NCBI GenBank assembly: GCA_038243605.1
Contig: JBBSQX010000008.1
Coordinates: 1-64,000, forward strand
DNA length: 64,000 bases
Source of the DNA: Terrimesophilobacter sp038243605
GTDB lineage: Bacteria; Actinomycetota; Actinomycetes; Actinomycetales; Microbacteriaceae
Direction of reading: 5' to 3'
The notes under the pieces were generated by a model. That model had not been told where the DNA came from and made no database searches. It saw nothing but the letters and a program-made list of their open reading frames with translations. The first letter of the stretch is position 1. Every line of letters starts with the position of its first letter. The position numbers and the translations under genes are program-made. Of the stretch, positions 8,489 through 15,692 are shown piece after piece.

Positions 8489-8611
8489 CGCACTACCGTC
8501 TCGGTGAGTTCAAGTGTGAGCGACGTTCCTCCGCGTTACCTGTGCACGAGTAGTCGAAAGGGTTTCAACAACTGCAACTCTTCGCGTTCGCACAGGTTGC
8601 CGACGACGCGT

Positions 8612-9094
8612 TTAGCTCAAGGGTCTGGTGAGCAGGGCAACTGTCGCGTACCCAGTGGATTGCCGATCGACTTCGCTAAATCCAAGGCGGGAATGGAACG
8701 CGAGCGAACTCGGGTTTGGCGGCTCGACGTTTACTTCACACGTGACCTCCGCGCGCCCTTGGTCCACAGCAAGGTCGACAACGCGGTGGTAAAGGGTTTG
8801 GCCTACGCGCATGCCCCTCGCCGCTTCTGCGACAACAATTCGGTCAATGTAAAGGTGGTCGATACCCCGATTTTCGAAGTAGCGGTAGTTGAGGCTTTCA
8901 TACTCGATTCCAGGTTCGAACCCCATCACGAATCCCAGAAACTCATCGCCAGAGACCGCGGCGAAACCGAAGGAACTCTTGCGGAGTAACTCTGCAAGAT
9001 CTGCCTCTGTGCTCATCGGAACGGCTGGCACGGCAGCATTGTTGAGGGCGAGCATGATCGGAACATCAACAGAGGTCAGTTCGCGGAGTTGCAT
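8612..9094 (-). CDS. GNAT family N-acetyltransferase
   Basis: The 160-residue protein has the GNAT order: an N-terminal MQLRELTSVDVPIMLALNNA, then FLGFVMGFEPG, the acetyl-CoA loop region LYIDRIVVAEAARGMRVGQTL and the terminal NPSSLAFHSRLGFSEVDRQ. It transfers an acetyl group to an unknown amine. The ATG at 9094 was chosen over an upstream start at 9136 because family homology begins at MQLREL, and AAGAAT lies six bases before it. Confidence 0.88.
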   Translation of the reverse strand: MQLRELTSVDVPIMLALNNAAVPAVPMSTEADLAELLRKSSFGFAAVSGDEFLGFVMGFEPGIEYESLNYRYFENRGIDHLYIDRIVVAEAARGMRVGQTLYHRVVDLAVDQGRAEVTCEVNVEPPNPSSLAFHSRLGFSEVDRQSTGYATVALLTRPLS

Positions 9095-9122
9095 GCAACC
9101 ATTCTTGCGCGAAACATAGAGC

Positions 9123-9392
9123 TCACTTTTCCTCATTCGGAATCAATGAGTACGGTGTCACGCGCGACACAAGAAGCAACTCAACGCCACCCACGTGAAG
9201 CAGTGGCACCAGTTGTTGGTCCCCACTCTCAATCACGTCGCGAGCGTGTTTGAGAAAAATCTGCGCCATCTCCACGCTGCAGCTAAATTGCCGACCGCCG
9301 TACTGAATAAACACACGACTGGGCGTTTCTGCATTCGTAGCGGCCACACGAGGCTGAGCAGAAGTGCTGACCTCTAATGCGTGAATTCTCAT
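9123..9392 (-). CDS. Hypothetical protein, 89 residues
   Basis: I do not recognise a family. The product is soluble, with a central VFIQYGGRQFSCSVEMAQIFLKHAR and a terminal VGGVELLLVSRVTPYSLIP. The ATG at 9392 has GGGAG at a good distance; the ATG at 9398 lies too close to it. The codon pattern resembles its neighbours and no other frame here has a credible gene. It lies between the GNAT gene and an AhpD-like gene, all on the minus strand. Confidence 0.55.
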   Translation of the reverse strand: MRIHALEVSTSAQPRVAATNAETPSRVFIQYGGRQFSCSVEMAQIFLKHARDVIESGDQQLVPLLHVGGVELLLVSRVTPYSLIPNEEK

Positions 9393-9512
9393 CGTCATCA
9401 ACTCCCAACGGGGTGCGCTGTGTCAGGTATTTGTGATGATACGCCTGCTATAGATGCTTGCCCAGAGTTCTCACGAAGTTCACGGAGTCGGGGCGCTTTT
9501 CCTCTGAATGGA

Positions 9513-9854
9513 TCAGTTGCCGTGCGAGTGTTCGCTCAACTCACCGAGCGAAATCGCTGAGTGCGCGTACGCTCCACCCGCCCGCATTTCTGCGGCAACC
9601 CAGATCGCCTCCATAATTTCCTGCGGAGTCGCTCCCTTACGTTCGGCAACCTTTGTGTGGCCTTTGATGCAATACGGGCACTGCGTAACGTGGGCCACAG
9701 CAACCGCGATCAGTTGTTTTGTCTTCTCATCCAGAGCGCCAGCAGCAAAAACCGATTTGCTGAACTGGTCCCAGGCAGCATGGGTCTCTGGCGCAAGTTC
9801 CCGCCGCAGGTGGGCGATCTCTGGGGTCATCGGGTGGTACATGGAATCCGTCAT
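9513..9854 (-). CDS. Carboxymuconolactone decarboxylase / AhpD-like protein
   Basis: The 113-residue product has the CMD/AhpD core: LDEKTKQLIAVAVAHVTQCPYCIKGH. The CPYC and following His form the redox site of AhpD-type peroxidase partners, and EIMEAIWVAAEMRAGGAYAH completes the helical fold. The start ATG 9854 has AAGGAG seven bases upstream, one of the clear Shine-Dalgarno sequences in this window. It probably acts in peroxide defence or general thiol redox; the partner is unknown. Confidence 0.9.
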   Translation of the reverse strand: MTDSMYHPMTPEIAHLRRELAPETHAAWDQFSKSVFAAGALDEKTKQLIAVAVAHVTQCPYCIKGHTKVAERKGATPQEIMEAIWVAAEMRAGGAYAHSAISLGELSEHSHGN

Positions 9855-10094
9855 TGTGTGCTCCTTCATTGCCTTCAACCGTACGCTCCACACCTTTGGT
9901 TAGTCGGCCAGGAGTTCGCGCGCTTGGGGCGCGGCTTCGGGATGAGAAGGCAAACGACTTCGAGCATGCCCGCGAATTACGCCGAATAGTGGGTCACCGC
10001 GTGCATCACCATCGATGTGACGCAACTCGCGGCGCGGGAGTAGCGCGGCGCGTGGGTAGCGTGCCGAGCGCGGCGATGAGGGCGCACAACAACA

Positions 10095-10100
10095 TAAACT
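10095..10100 (+). promoter_or_regulatory. Leaderless -10 box (TAAACT) for the alcohol dehydrogenase
   Basis: TAAACT is followed by seven bases and the ATG at 10108. This favours the ATG over the GTG at 10102, which would lie too close to the box. No separate ribosome site is visible. Confidence 0.45.
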
Positions 10101-10107
10101 TGTGAGG

Positions 10108-11157
10108 ATGAAGGCAACACTGCTGCACGACGCCCACGACATCCGACTTGAAGAGGTACCAGACCCGACGCTGCGGGCAGAAACGGACGCGATCGTTCGC
10201 GTCGTTGCCGCCTGCGTGTGTGGCTCAGACCTTTGGCCTTACCGCGGCATAACACCCATCGCAGAGCCACGACGCATCGGTCACGAGTTCGTCGGGATCG
10301 TCGAAGAGGTTGGCTCGGCGGTCGCAAATGTTCACGTCGGCGACTTCGTCATCGCGCCCTTCTACTACTGCGACAACACGTGCATCAACTGCCGCAATGG
10401 TGTGAGCACCTCCTGCCTGAAAGGCGGATTCTGGGGAGCGGATGACCGCGACGGTGAATTCGTCGACGCTGCGCAGGGCGAACGCGTGCGTGTGCCGCTC
10501 GCGGACGGCACACTCGTGGCGACGCCAGGAACCCCGGATGCCTCGCTCATTCCCCACCTGCTCACGCTCTCTGACGTCATGGGCACCGGCCATCACGCCG
10601 CGGTCTCTGCTGGTGTCACCAAGGGCAGCACTGTTGTCGTTGTCGGAGACGGGGCCGTTGGTCTGTGTGCGGTGCTCGCTGCCCATCGACTTGGTGCCTC
10701 ACGCATCGTTTCTATGTCGCGTCATACTGAACGCCAGGCCATCGCGCGCGAGTTCAGTGCGACCGACATTGTCGAAGAGCGCGGCGACGAGGGAGTCGCC
10801 CGCATCAAAGAGCTCTTCGATGGCATTGGTGCGGACTGCGTTCTTGAATGCGTTGGCACAAAGGAATCGATGGATCAGGCCATCCGCTCGACCCGCCCTG
10901 GCGGAATGGTTGGATATGTTGGCGTACCCGCTGGCGGTGCCGAACTGCCCATCGGGACGCTTTTCAGAAGCAACATTGGTGTTCGCGGTGGCGTAGCGCC
11001 TGTGCGTGGTTACGTCGAAGAATTGCTTCCCGAGGTGCTGTCGGGTGCGCTCAAGCCTGGGCGGGTATTCGATCTCGAGCTGCCGCTTGCCGATGTCGCT
11101 GATGCCTATACCGCCATGGATGAGCGTCGCGCTACAAAAGTGCTCCTGCGCCCCTGA
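10108..11157 (+). CDS. Zinc-dependent alcohol dehydrogenase family protein
   Basis: This is a 349-residue medium-chain dehydrogenase. Catalytic zinc ligands are Cys38 in CVCGSD and the His59-Glu60 pair in IGHEFVG. The structural zinc site is four cysteines in YYCDNTCINCRNGVSTSC (88, 92, 95, 103). The Rossmann motif is VVVVGDGAVGLCAV. It oxidises an alcohol, or reduces an aldehyde, with NAD(P)H; the substrate is not evident. It is transcribed alone, divergent from the AhpD-like gene. Confidence 0.92.
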   Translation: MKATLLHDAHDIRLEEVPDPTLRAETDAIVRVVAACVCGSDLWPYRGITPIAEPRRIGHEFVGIVEEVGSAVANVHVGDFVIAPFYYCDNTCINCRNGVSTSCLKGGFWGADDRDGEFVDAAQGERVRVPLADGTLVATPGTPDASLIPHLLTLSDVMGTGHHAAVSAGVTKGSTVVVVGDGAVGLCAVLAAHRLGASRIVSMSRHTERQAIAREFSATDIVEERGDEGVARIKELFDGIGADCVLECVGTKESMDQAIRSTRPGGMVGYVGVPAGGAELPIGTLFRSNIGVRGGVAPVRGYVEELLPEVLSGALKPGRVFDLELPLADVADAYTAMDERRATKVLLRP

Positions 11158-11166
11158 GCCCCGAAA

Positions 11167-11214
11167 GTCACGATCGCCAGCTGCGTCACGATCAAGCAAA
11201 GCCGCGTCACAATC
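11167..11214 (+). repeat. Three direct repeats GTCACRATC
   Basis: GTCACGATC occurs at 11167 and 11185 and GTCACAATC at 11206, spaced by 18 and 21 bases, which is about two DNA turns. They lie in the noncoding stretch before the small basic protein gene at 11312. They could be an operator array or chance; no regulator is apparent. Confidence 0.35.
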
Positions 11215-11311
11215 GTGTTGACCCGCGTTATGTCGAGTGCAATCACGGCTCGTCTGGCGTAAGGTCAAAACTAATCGAAGCCGATCGTGCTTCCGAGGGA
11301 GGGAGTGCCAA

Positions 11312-11425
11312 ATGGCAGACAAATCGCCCAAGAAGAACAGCACCAAGACTGTGGCAGCTAAGTCTCTGAAGGAGAAGCGCGCCGACAAGAAGGCGAAGTC
11401 ATCCACCAAGAGCAATAGCGCGTAG
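11312..11425 (+). CDS. Small lysine-rich basic protein, 37 residues
   Basis: The peptide starts MADKSPKKNSTKTVAAKS and continues with KEKRADKKAKSSTK. About a third of the residues are lysine or arginine and there are no hydrophobic segments, so it is probably disordered and able to bind nucleic acid. Similar tiny basic proteins are common and uncharacterised in Microbacteriaceae and relatives. The ATG has a GAGGGAGGG ribosome site upstream and the gene is followed by a strong terminator, which supports real expression. Confidence 0.7.
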   Translation: MADKSPKKNSTKTVAAKSLKEKRADKKAKSSTKSNSA

Positions 11426-11463
11426 CTAGTACTACGGCGCCGCGACTTGTGTCGCGTATTCGG

Positions 11464-11491
11464 GGAGCCGGGCATTGCGCCCGGCTCCTTT
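11464..11491. terminator. Rho-independent terminator
   Basis: A ten-base-pair stem (GGAGCCGGGC, loop ATTGC, GCCCGGCTCC) is followed by TTT. It follows the small basic protein gene and precedes the convergent OsmC gene, so it may serve both strands. Confidence 0.75.
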
Positions 11492-11500
11492 CGCGTTTCG

Positions 11501-11977
11501 TCAGCGCTTAACGACAGTGACAGAAACCGGCGTCGGGTTCGTGAAGAGGTCAAAAACGGGGCAGTGCGCATCCACTACGGACTGCAGTTCCTGGTAGCGT
11601 TCAGCCGTCCCTGGGCCCGTGATGGTGACCGCGAGCCGCACCGCGCTGAAGCCGGCGCGCACGTTCTCGTCGATGCCAATGCCGATGTCGAACAAGCGCC
11701 GCGCATCCAGATCGCCGTCGGCGACAACAGAGATCTCATCGGACGGGATGCCGAGCGCGTTGGCGTAGAGCCGGTACACAACGACCTGGCACGAAATGAG
11801 GGCTGCGAGCGCGACTTCGACTGGGCTGGCGGCATCGTCGTCGTCGTCGGCGAGAGCAGCTGGTTCGTCGACAAGGAACCCGTGCCGCCCAGCGGTAATG
11901 CGGGTGGCAACGGCGCCTAGCCCAACGCCGCGAAGACGACGAAACTGAACGGAACGACAACAATCCTTACCTGTCAG
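11501..11977 (-). CDS. OsmC-like protein without a canonical start codon
   Basis: The OsmC/Ohr-type core is clear: GRHGFLVDEPAAL, then DDAASPVEVALAALISCQ, where Cys is the usual active residue, then LDARRLFDIG and ERYQELQSVVDAHCPVFDL with the second Cys. The frame is open from a stop at 12008-12010, but the first ATG, GTG or TTG in frame is the GTG at 11779. That start would remove the conserved N-terminal third, including SPVEVALAALISC. Homology extends to about residue GVGLGAVATRIT. The given end uses an in-frame CTG at 11977; this is a guess. A lost start or a sequencing error is equally possible. It would detoxify organic hydroperoxides if intact. Confidence 0.65.
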   Translation of the reverse strand: MTGKDCCRSVQFRRLRGVGLGAVATRITAGRHGFLVDEPAALADDDDDAASPVEVALAALISCQVVVYRLYANALGIPSDEISVVADGDLDARRLFDIGIGIDENVRAGFSAVRLAVTITGPGTAERYQELQSVVDAHCPVFDLFTNPTPVSVTVVKR

Positions 11978-12034
11978 ATTTCTATGGCCACCATGATCGG
12001 TATGTGACTACCCTCACAAAGCCACCCGCACAAA

Positions 12035-12766
12035 TTAGTACCTTGCGTCGAGATACTCACGGAAAGTTGTGTGTCCGAAAGGCTTACCGGGCACCAGGTT
12101 GTGGCCACCGCTGAACCCGGCAACGGTCTTTCCTGGCAGGTGCAGATTCCAGATCGCGCGTCGCGAACCGGATCGAGATTTCCATTCGCGAGCAAGTTCT
12201 CGCGCGGTGAGCTGCTCAGGGCCACCAATATCACTGACCCGGCCGGCGGGTGACGCCCCGGCCAGCTCAACGAGCCGTTGTGCTACCTCGTCAACAGCTA
12301 TCGGCTGGAACGAAAACCGAGGAGCAAGAATCAACGGTGAAAACTTTTGCGCCAGAAAAATGGTCTCCACAAACTGATGAAACTGCGTCGCCCTGAGGGT
12401 GGTGAATGGCACGCCCGAGGCCACAAGATACTCCTCGATCTGCACTTTGCCCTTGTAGTAGCCAAGCGGAATTCTTTCAATACCGACGATGGAAATCAGC
12501 ACGAAATGCTTGACTCCAGCCTGCTTTGCTTCATCGATCGCAGTTTTTGCTTGATCGACGTCGCGCCTGCCCGTTGACAGGTGAACGACGACGTCGGCAC
12601 CCGCCATTGCGCCAGAAATTCCTGAACCCGTGAGCAGGTCTCCCGCAGTCATCCCTGAGCCGGGTTTTCGACTGAGCGCACGCACGTCGTGTCCCGCCTC
12701 GGTGAGTTGCGCTGTGGTGGGTTTACCAAGAGTGCCGGTTGACCCGGTCACGAGAACGGTCGTCAT
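12035..12766 (-). CDS. NAD(P)-binding SDR-type protein (NmrA-like)
   Basis: The 243-residue product opens with the dinucleotide motif VLVTGSTGTLGKPTTAQL and continues as an atypical short-chain dehydrogenase: DVVVHLSTGR, VKHFVLISIVG, then YYKGKVQIEEYLVASGVPFTTLRATQFHQF and PIAVDEVAQRL. These features match NmrA-like NAD(P)H sensors or reductases. The substrate is unknown. The ATG lies seven bases after TAGACT (12774-12779), so the transcript is probably leaderless. Confidence 0.88.
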   Translation of the reverse strand: MTTVLVTGSTGTLGKPTTAQLTEAGHDVRALSRKPGSGMTAGDLLTGSGISGAMAGADVVVHLSTGRRDVDQAKTAIDEAKQAGVKHFVLISIVGIERIPLGYYKGKVQIEEYLVASGVPFTTLRATQFHQFVETIFLAQKFSPLILAPRFSFQPIAVDEVAQRLVELAGASPAGRVSDIGGPEQLTARELAREWKSRSGSRRAIWNLHLPGKTVAGFSGGHNLVPGKPFGHTTFREYLDARY

Positions 12767-12773
12767 GTCGACA

Positions 12774-12779
12774 AGTCTA
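12774..12779 (-). promoter_or_regulatory. Leaderless -10 box (TAGACT) for the SDR gene
   Basis: In gene orientation TAGACT is followed by seven bases and the ATG at 12766. No Shine-Dalgarno sequence is present. Confidence 0.45.
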
Positions 12780-12925
12780 TTGCCCTTACAGGGTGATGAA
12801 TTGATGCGTCAGATATGACTAATGGCGCACACCGCGAAGCGGGCTTTTGCGACAACATTGGAGCCGCCAGCCCGAACACCCCACCCGAAGGAGTGCGCAG
12901 GCCGGCAGCAGCTCACGAGAACTCT

Positions 12926-13207
12926 CTAAGCTTGTGCATCAATCTGGAACCGAACGGCTCCCGCGTCGTCCATGTGAGCATCCAATACCTTGTCATCAAG
13001 GGCAACTGCAGCGCTTTCTTCAAGGAAGACGCGCGCGCCCGCGCTTTCTACAACCTTGTCGCTCGGTTGTGGCTCTGGTGTCAGGTCGACACTGAGTTGG
13101 GCCGCATCGGGCCCAGTGCTAATGCGAAGACCCGCGTTATCTGCAACGGCAGTTTGTTCTGCAAGAGTCTTAATCAGGGTGCTGGCGTTTTCGGTGAGGG
13201 TGAGCAT
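12926..13207 (-). CDS. HesB/IscA-like protein lacking all cysteines
   Basis: The 93-residue protein has the A-type carrier layout: an N-terminal LTENASTLIKTLAEQ, then AGLRIS, VVESAGARVFLEESAAVALDDKVLDA and a terminal GAVRFQI. The IscA/SufA cysteines (one near residue 35 and the C-terminal C-x-C) are absent; there is no Cys at all. It therefore cannot hold an iron-sulfur cluster in the usual way. Such HesB-annotated proteins are known in actinobacteria. The ATG at 13207 has GGAAGGAAAG upstream. Confidence 0.85.
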   Translation of the reverse strand: MLTLTENASTLIKTLAEQTAVADNAGLRISTGPDAAQLSVDLTPEPQPSDKVVESAGARVFLEESAAVALDDKVLDAHMDDAGAVRFQIDAQA

Positions 13208-13356
13208 GGGCTTTCCTTCCGGTTGCGATGTACCCTCCACCCTTCTCGCTCTCGACGGCAGTCACAACCTCATTTCCGGACTCTGATGAAGTTCACACGG
13301 GGCACACGGGCGCTACGGAGGCGACGTTTCAAGCGCATTTTGGGGGCAAACTTGAC

Positions 13357-14472
13357 TCAGGTGTTTGCCCCGCGGGCCGCCACAGCCCACTTGTCAATGA
13401 TCACGCCGTCGCTCACGACGAACACCTCGTCCGCAAGATTCACGGTGTTACACACGTGGTTTGGGATGAGGCGAACAGTGCCGCCTAGTGCGGGAACATC
13501 CATGCCCTCCGGGAATCGAATGGTGGCATGATGCTCAGATATCGCGTGGATTCGAGCATCCGGGACCTCAAGTAGCCGACCAAAACCTGTGGCCCATGCG
13601 GCGCGGTCTGCTCCCAACACCTTGCTTCCCGCATCCACCACCACGTCCTGCCCATGACGGCTCACGACGGTGGAAACGACGGTCAACGCGATATCCGCGA
13701 ATCCGCAGGTCTCGAGCTCAACCTGTTGCGCGTCGTTGAACACATAAACACCGGGGCGCCCCTCCGTGAGGGCGGAGCCGTTCGCCGAGTGCCAACTTGG
13801 GGTCGACCCTCCGCTTCGAATTGCCGCGGCAATACCTTCCCGCGCGAGCGACTCGATCGCAGCGCCAATGGCCGCCACCTCATCGCGGGCAGCCTGCTCC
13901 CCGCCCCCTGGCGCGTAACTATGGCCCGGAAAAGTGAACACCCCGCCCACGCGCAAGCCCGCGCGCTCCGCTGCCGCCGCGACCGATCCTGCATCGTCAG
14001 GGTTCACACCACTGCGGTGGTGACCGCTATCCACTTCAATCACAACCTCCACGCGCTCGCCACGCAACGCTGCGCCGAGCGCCTGCGCCGCCTCGATCGA
14101 ATCCACCCCAATGCGCAACGTGATACGCGCGGCAAGACTGCGGATGCGGGCAGCGCGCGCTGGCGAGGGCCACACCGGGTACGCGATGAAAATGTCATCG
14201 ATGCCCGCGTCCGCAAAGACTTCTGCCTCACTCACGGTTGCCAAGGTGAGCCCGATGGCACCGTGTGCGAGCTGGCGACGTGCAATCTCCGGCATCTTGT
14301 GGGTCTTGCCGTGGGGCCGCAACGCGATTCCTTTGCCTGCGGCATCCTCTGCGGCACGCGTAAGGTTTCGTTCCATGATCTCGAGGTCGACGGCGAGGTA
14401 CGGGGTTTCGGGGTCAAACTCGCTCGTGCTTTTCTGTTGCTGGCGCTGTTGCTCTTGCTGTTGCTGTGACAT
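13357..14472 (-). CDS. D-threonine aldolase-like PLP enzyme (fold type III)
   Basis: The chain has 371 residues with an alanine-racemase-type barrel: RPHGKTHKM, with Lys56 the likely PLP lysine, then EVDSGHHRSG, FTFPGHSYAPG and FNDAQQVEL. The C-terminal PNHVCNTVN, with His339 and Cys341, is the divalent-metal site of D-threonine aldolase and D-serine dehydratase. It would cleave or dehydrate a D-hydroxy amino acid. The first 14 residues are mostly glutamine, encoded by a CAG/CAA-rich run, which is unusual. The ATG is six bases after TAACGT. Confidence 0.88.
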   Translation of the reverse strand: MSQQQQEQQRQQQKSTSEFDPETPYLAVDLEIMERNLTRAAEDAAGKGIALRPHGKTHKMPEIARRQLAHGAIGLTLATVSEAEVFADAGIDDIFIAYPVWPSPARAARIRSLAARITLRIGVDSIEAAQALGAALRGERVEVVIEVDSGHHRSGVNPDDAGSVAAAAERAGLRVGGVFTFPGHSYAPGGGEQAARDEVAAIGAAIESLAREGIAAAIRSGGSTPSWHSANGSALTEGRPGVYVFNDAQQVELETCGFADIALTVVSTVVSRHGQDVVVDAGSKVLGADRAAWATGFGRLLEVPDARIHAISEHHATIRFPEGMDVPALGGTVRLIPNHVCNTVNLADEVFVVSDGVIIDKWAVAARGANT

Positions 14473-14478
14473 AAGTTG

Positions 14479-14484
14479 ACGTTA
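14479..14484 (-). promoter_or_regulatory. Leaderless -10 box (TAACGT) for the D-threonine aldolase-like gene
   Basis: In gene orientation TAACGT is followed by six bases and the ATG at 14472. The next gene starts divergently 93 bases away and uses a normal ribosome site instead. Confidence 0.4.
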
Positions 14485-14564
14485 TCGCAGAGGCCACCGT
14501 TGCCCTACCGCCGTTGATCGACAAGACTGGCGAGAGCCCCTCCCCGACCAACGGAGAACATTCA

Positions 14565-15623
14565 ATGCCAGATACAACCGAAGGTCGCGTCGCCGTCTAC
14601 ATCGACTTTGACAACATCGTCATCTCGCGATACCAGCAAGTACATGGTCGTTCAAGCTTTCAACGCGACAGCGCACGAGAACTTGGAGCCGTCGCCGACG
14701 AGACCCCCACCGAGCATGCCGCCCGCCTTGCCTTTGCCCGCGTGGATCTCGGTGCCGTGCTCGACTATGCTTCCTCGTTCGGCACCGTGGCCATCAGCAG
14801 GGCCTACGCCGATTGGTCTGTTCCCGTCAACGCAAGTTATAAGGATCAGCTCGTCGGCCGCGCCGTTGATCTTGTGCAGATGTTTCCCACCGTGCAGTCA
14901 ATGAAGAATGGCGCCGATATCCGGATGTCTGTCGACGTTGTGGAAGACCTCTTTCGTCTTCCCGAAATCACTCATGTTGTCATCGTTTCTGGCGACTCAG
15001 ACTTCATCGCCCTCGCGCAGCGCTGCCGCCGCCTCGGCAGGTACATTGTGGGAATCGGCGTAGCGGGTGGCACCAGCAGAGCACTCAGCGCAGCGTGCAA
15101 CGAGTACAAGGACTACGACGGATTGCCCGGCCTCAGTAGCGATGATGATGCCGATGACGACATGGCGGCGCCCGAACCCGAGGTGGCAATACGGCCCGTA
15201 CTACTAAAATCTGCGCCTAAAGTCGCCGCAAAGGCGAGCGCGAAAGCGCACACGAAGACTAAAACACCGACGGTTGCCGTCAAGGTCACCACAGCGGCAA
15301 CGGCAAGCGGCAAGGGAACGGACGACACAACAGCATCTGCGGAGCGCGCCACGGTAAAGCCCTCCGATCAAAGGGCCGCCACTAAGCTCCTTCGCCGAGC
15401 ATTGGAGCTTGGCCAGTCGAAAGATGCGGAGTGGATTGCAAGTTCCGTCGTCAAAAATCAGATGCTGCGGATGGACCCCACATTCCAGGAATCAGTCGTA
15501 GGTCACAAGTCATTCACCGATTTCATCAGGTCTCGACACAATGTTGTCGACGTTCGTGAAGAGGGCCAACTGCGCTGGCTGCGACTTCGAAGCGACCAGG
15601 GCGAGCAACCGACAGAAGGCTAA
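14565..15623 (+). CDS. NYN-domain ribonuclease-like protein with C-terminal OST-HTH domain
   Basis: The N-terminal 185 residues form a NYN/PIN-like nuclease domain. VAVYIDFDNIVIS supplies two acidic residues, then comes KNGADIRMSVDVVEDL, and HVVIVSGDSDFIALAQ supplies more. A linker of about 90 residues rich in Ala, Lys and Thr follows. The last 75 residues (ATKLLRRALELGQ to LRWLRLRS) look like an OST-HTH/LOTUS RNA-binding domain. RNA cleavage or RNA surveillance is likely. The start ATG 14565 has GGAGAA upstream; a longer frame from 14514 lacks one. Confidence 0.87.
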   Translation: MPDTTEGRVAVYIDFDNIVISRYQQVHGRSSFQRDSARELGAVADETPTEHAARLAFARVDLGAVLDYASSFGTVAISRAYADWSVPVNASYKDQLVGRAVDLVQMFPTVQSMKNGADIRMSVDVVEDLFRLPEITHVVIVSGDSDFIALAQRCRRLGRYIVGIGVAGGTSRALSAACNEYKDYDGLPGLSSDDDADDDMAAPEPEVAIRPVLLKSAPKVAAKASAKAHTKTKTPTVAVKVTTAATASGKGTDDTTASAERATVKPSDQRAATKLLRRALELGQSKDAEWIASSVVKNQMLRMDPTFQESVVGHKSFTDFIRSRHNVVDVREEGQLRWLRLRSDQGEQPTEG

Positions 15624-15680
15624 CGAACTGTGCCGAGCACCCGCCATCATCGCGGTGCAGCGCTCGCTGCTGTGCACGCG

Positions 15681-15686
15681 TAGGCT
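15681..15686 (+). promoter_or_regulatory. Leaderless -10 box (TAGGCT) for the MFS gene
   Basis: TAGGCT is followed by six bases and the ATG at 15693. Sequence and spacing are identical to the clpS and crotonase genes. Confidence 0.5.
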
Positions 15687-15692
15687 CAGGGC

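Noticed and set aside
8051..8989. Long plus-strand ORF across the M23 and GNAT genes
   Set aside because: It is antisense to two well-supported genes and its protein has no recognisable domain.
9900..10142. Minus-strand ORF ending in GDPLFGVIRGHARSRLPSHPEAAP
   Set aside because: The end looks protein-like, but its start lies inside the alcohol dehydrogenase gene, there is no ribosome site or -10 box, and the front half is Cys/Ser/Arg-rich noise. It could be a relic, but I cannot support it.
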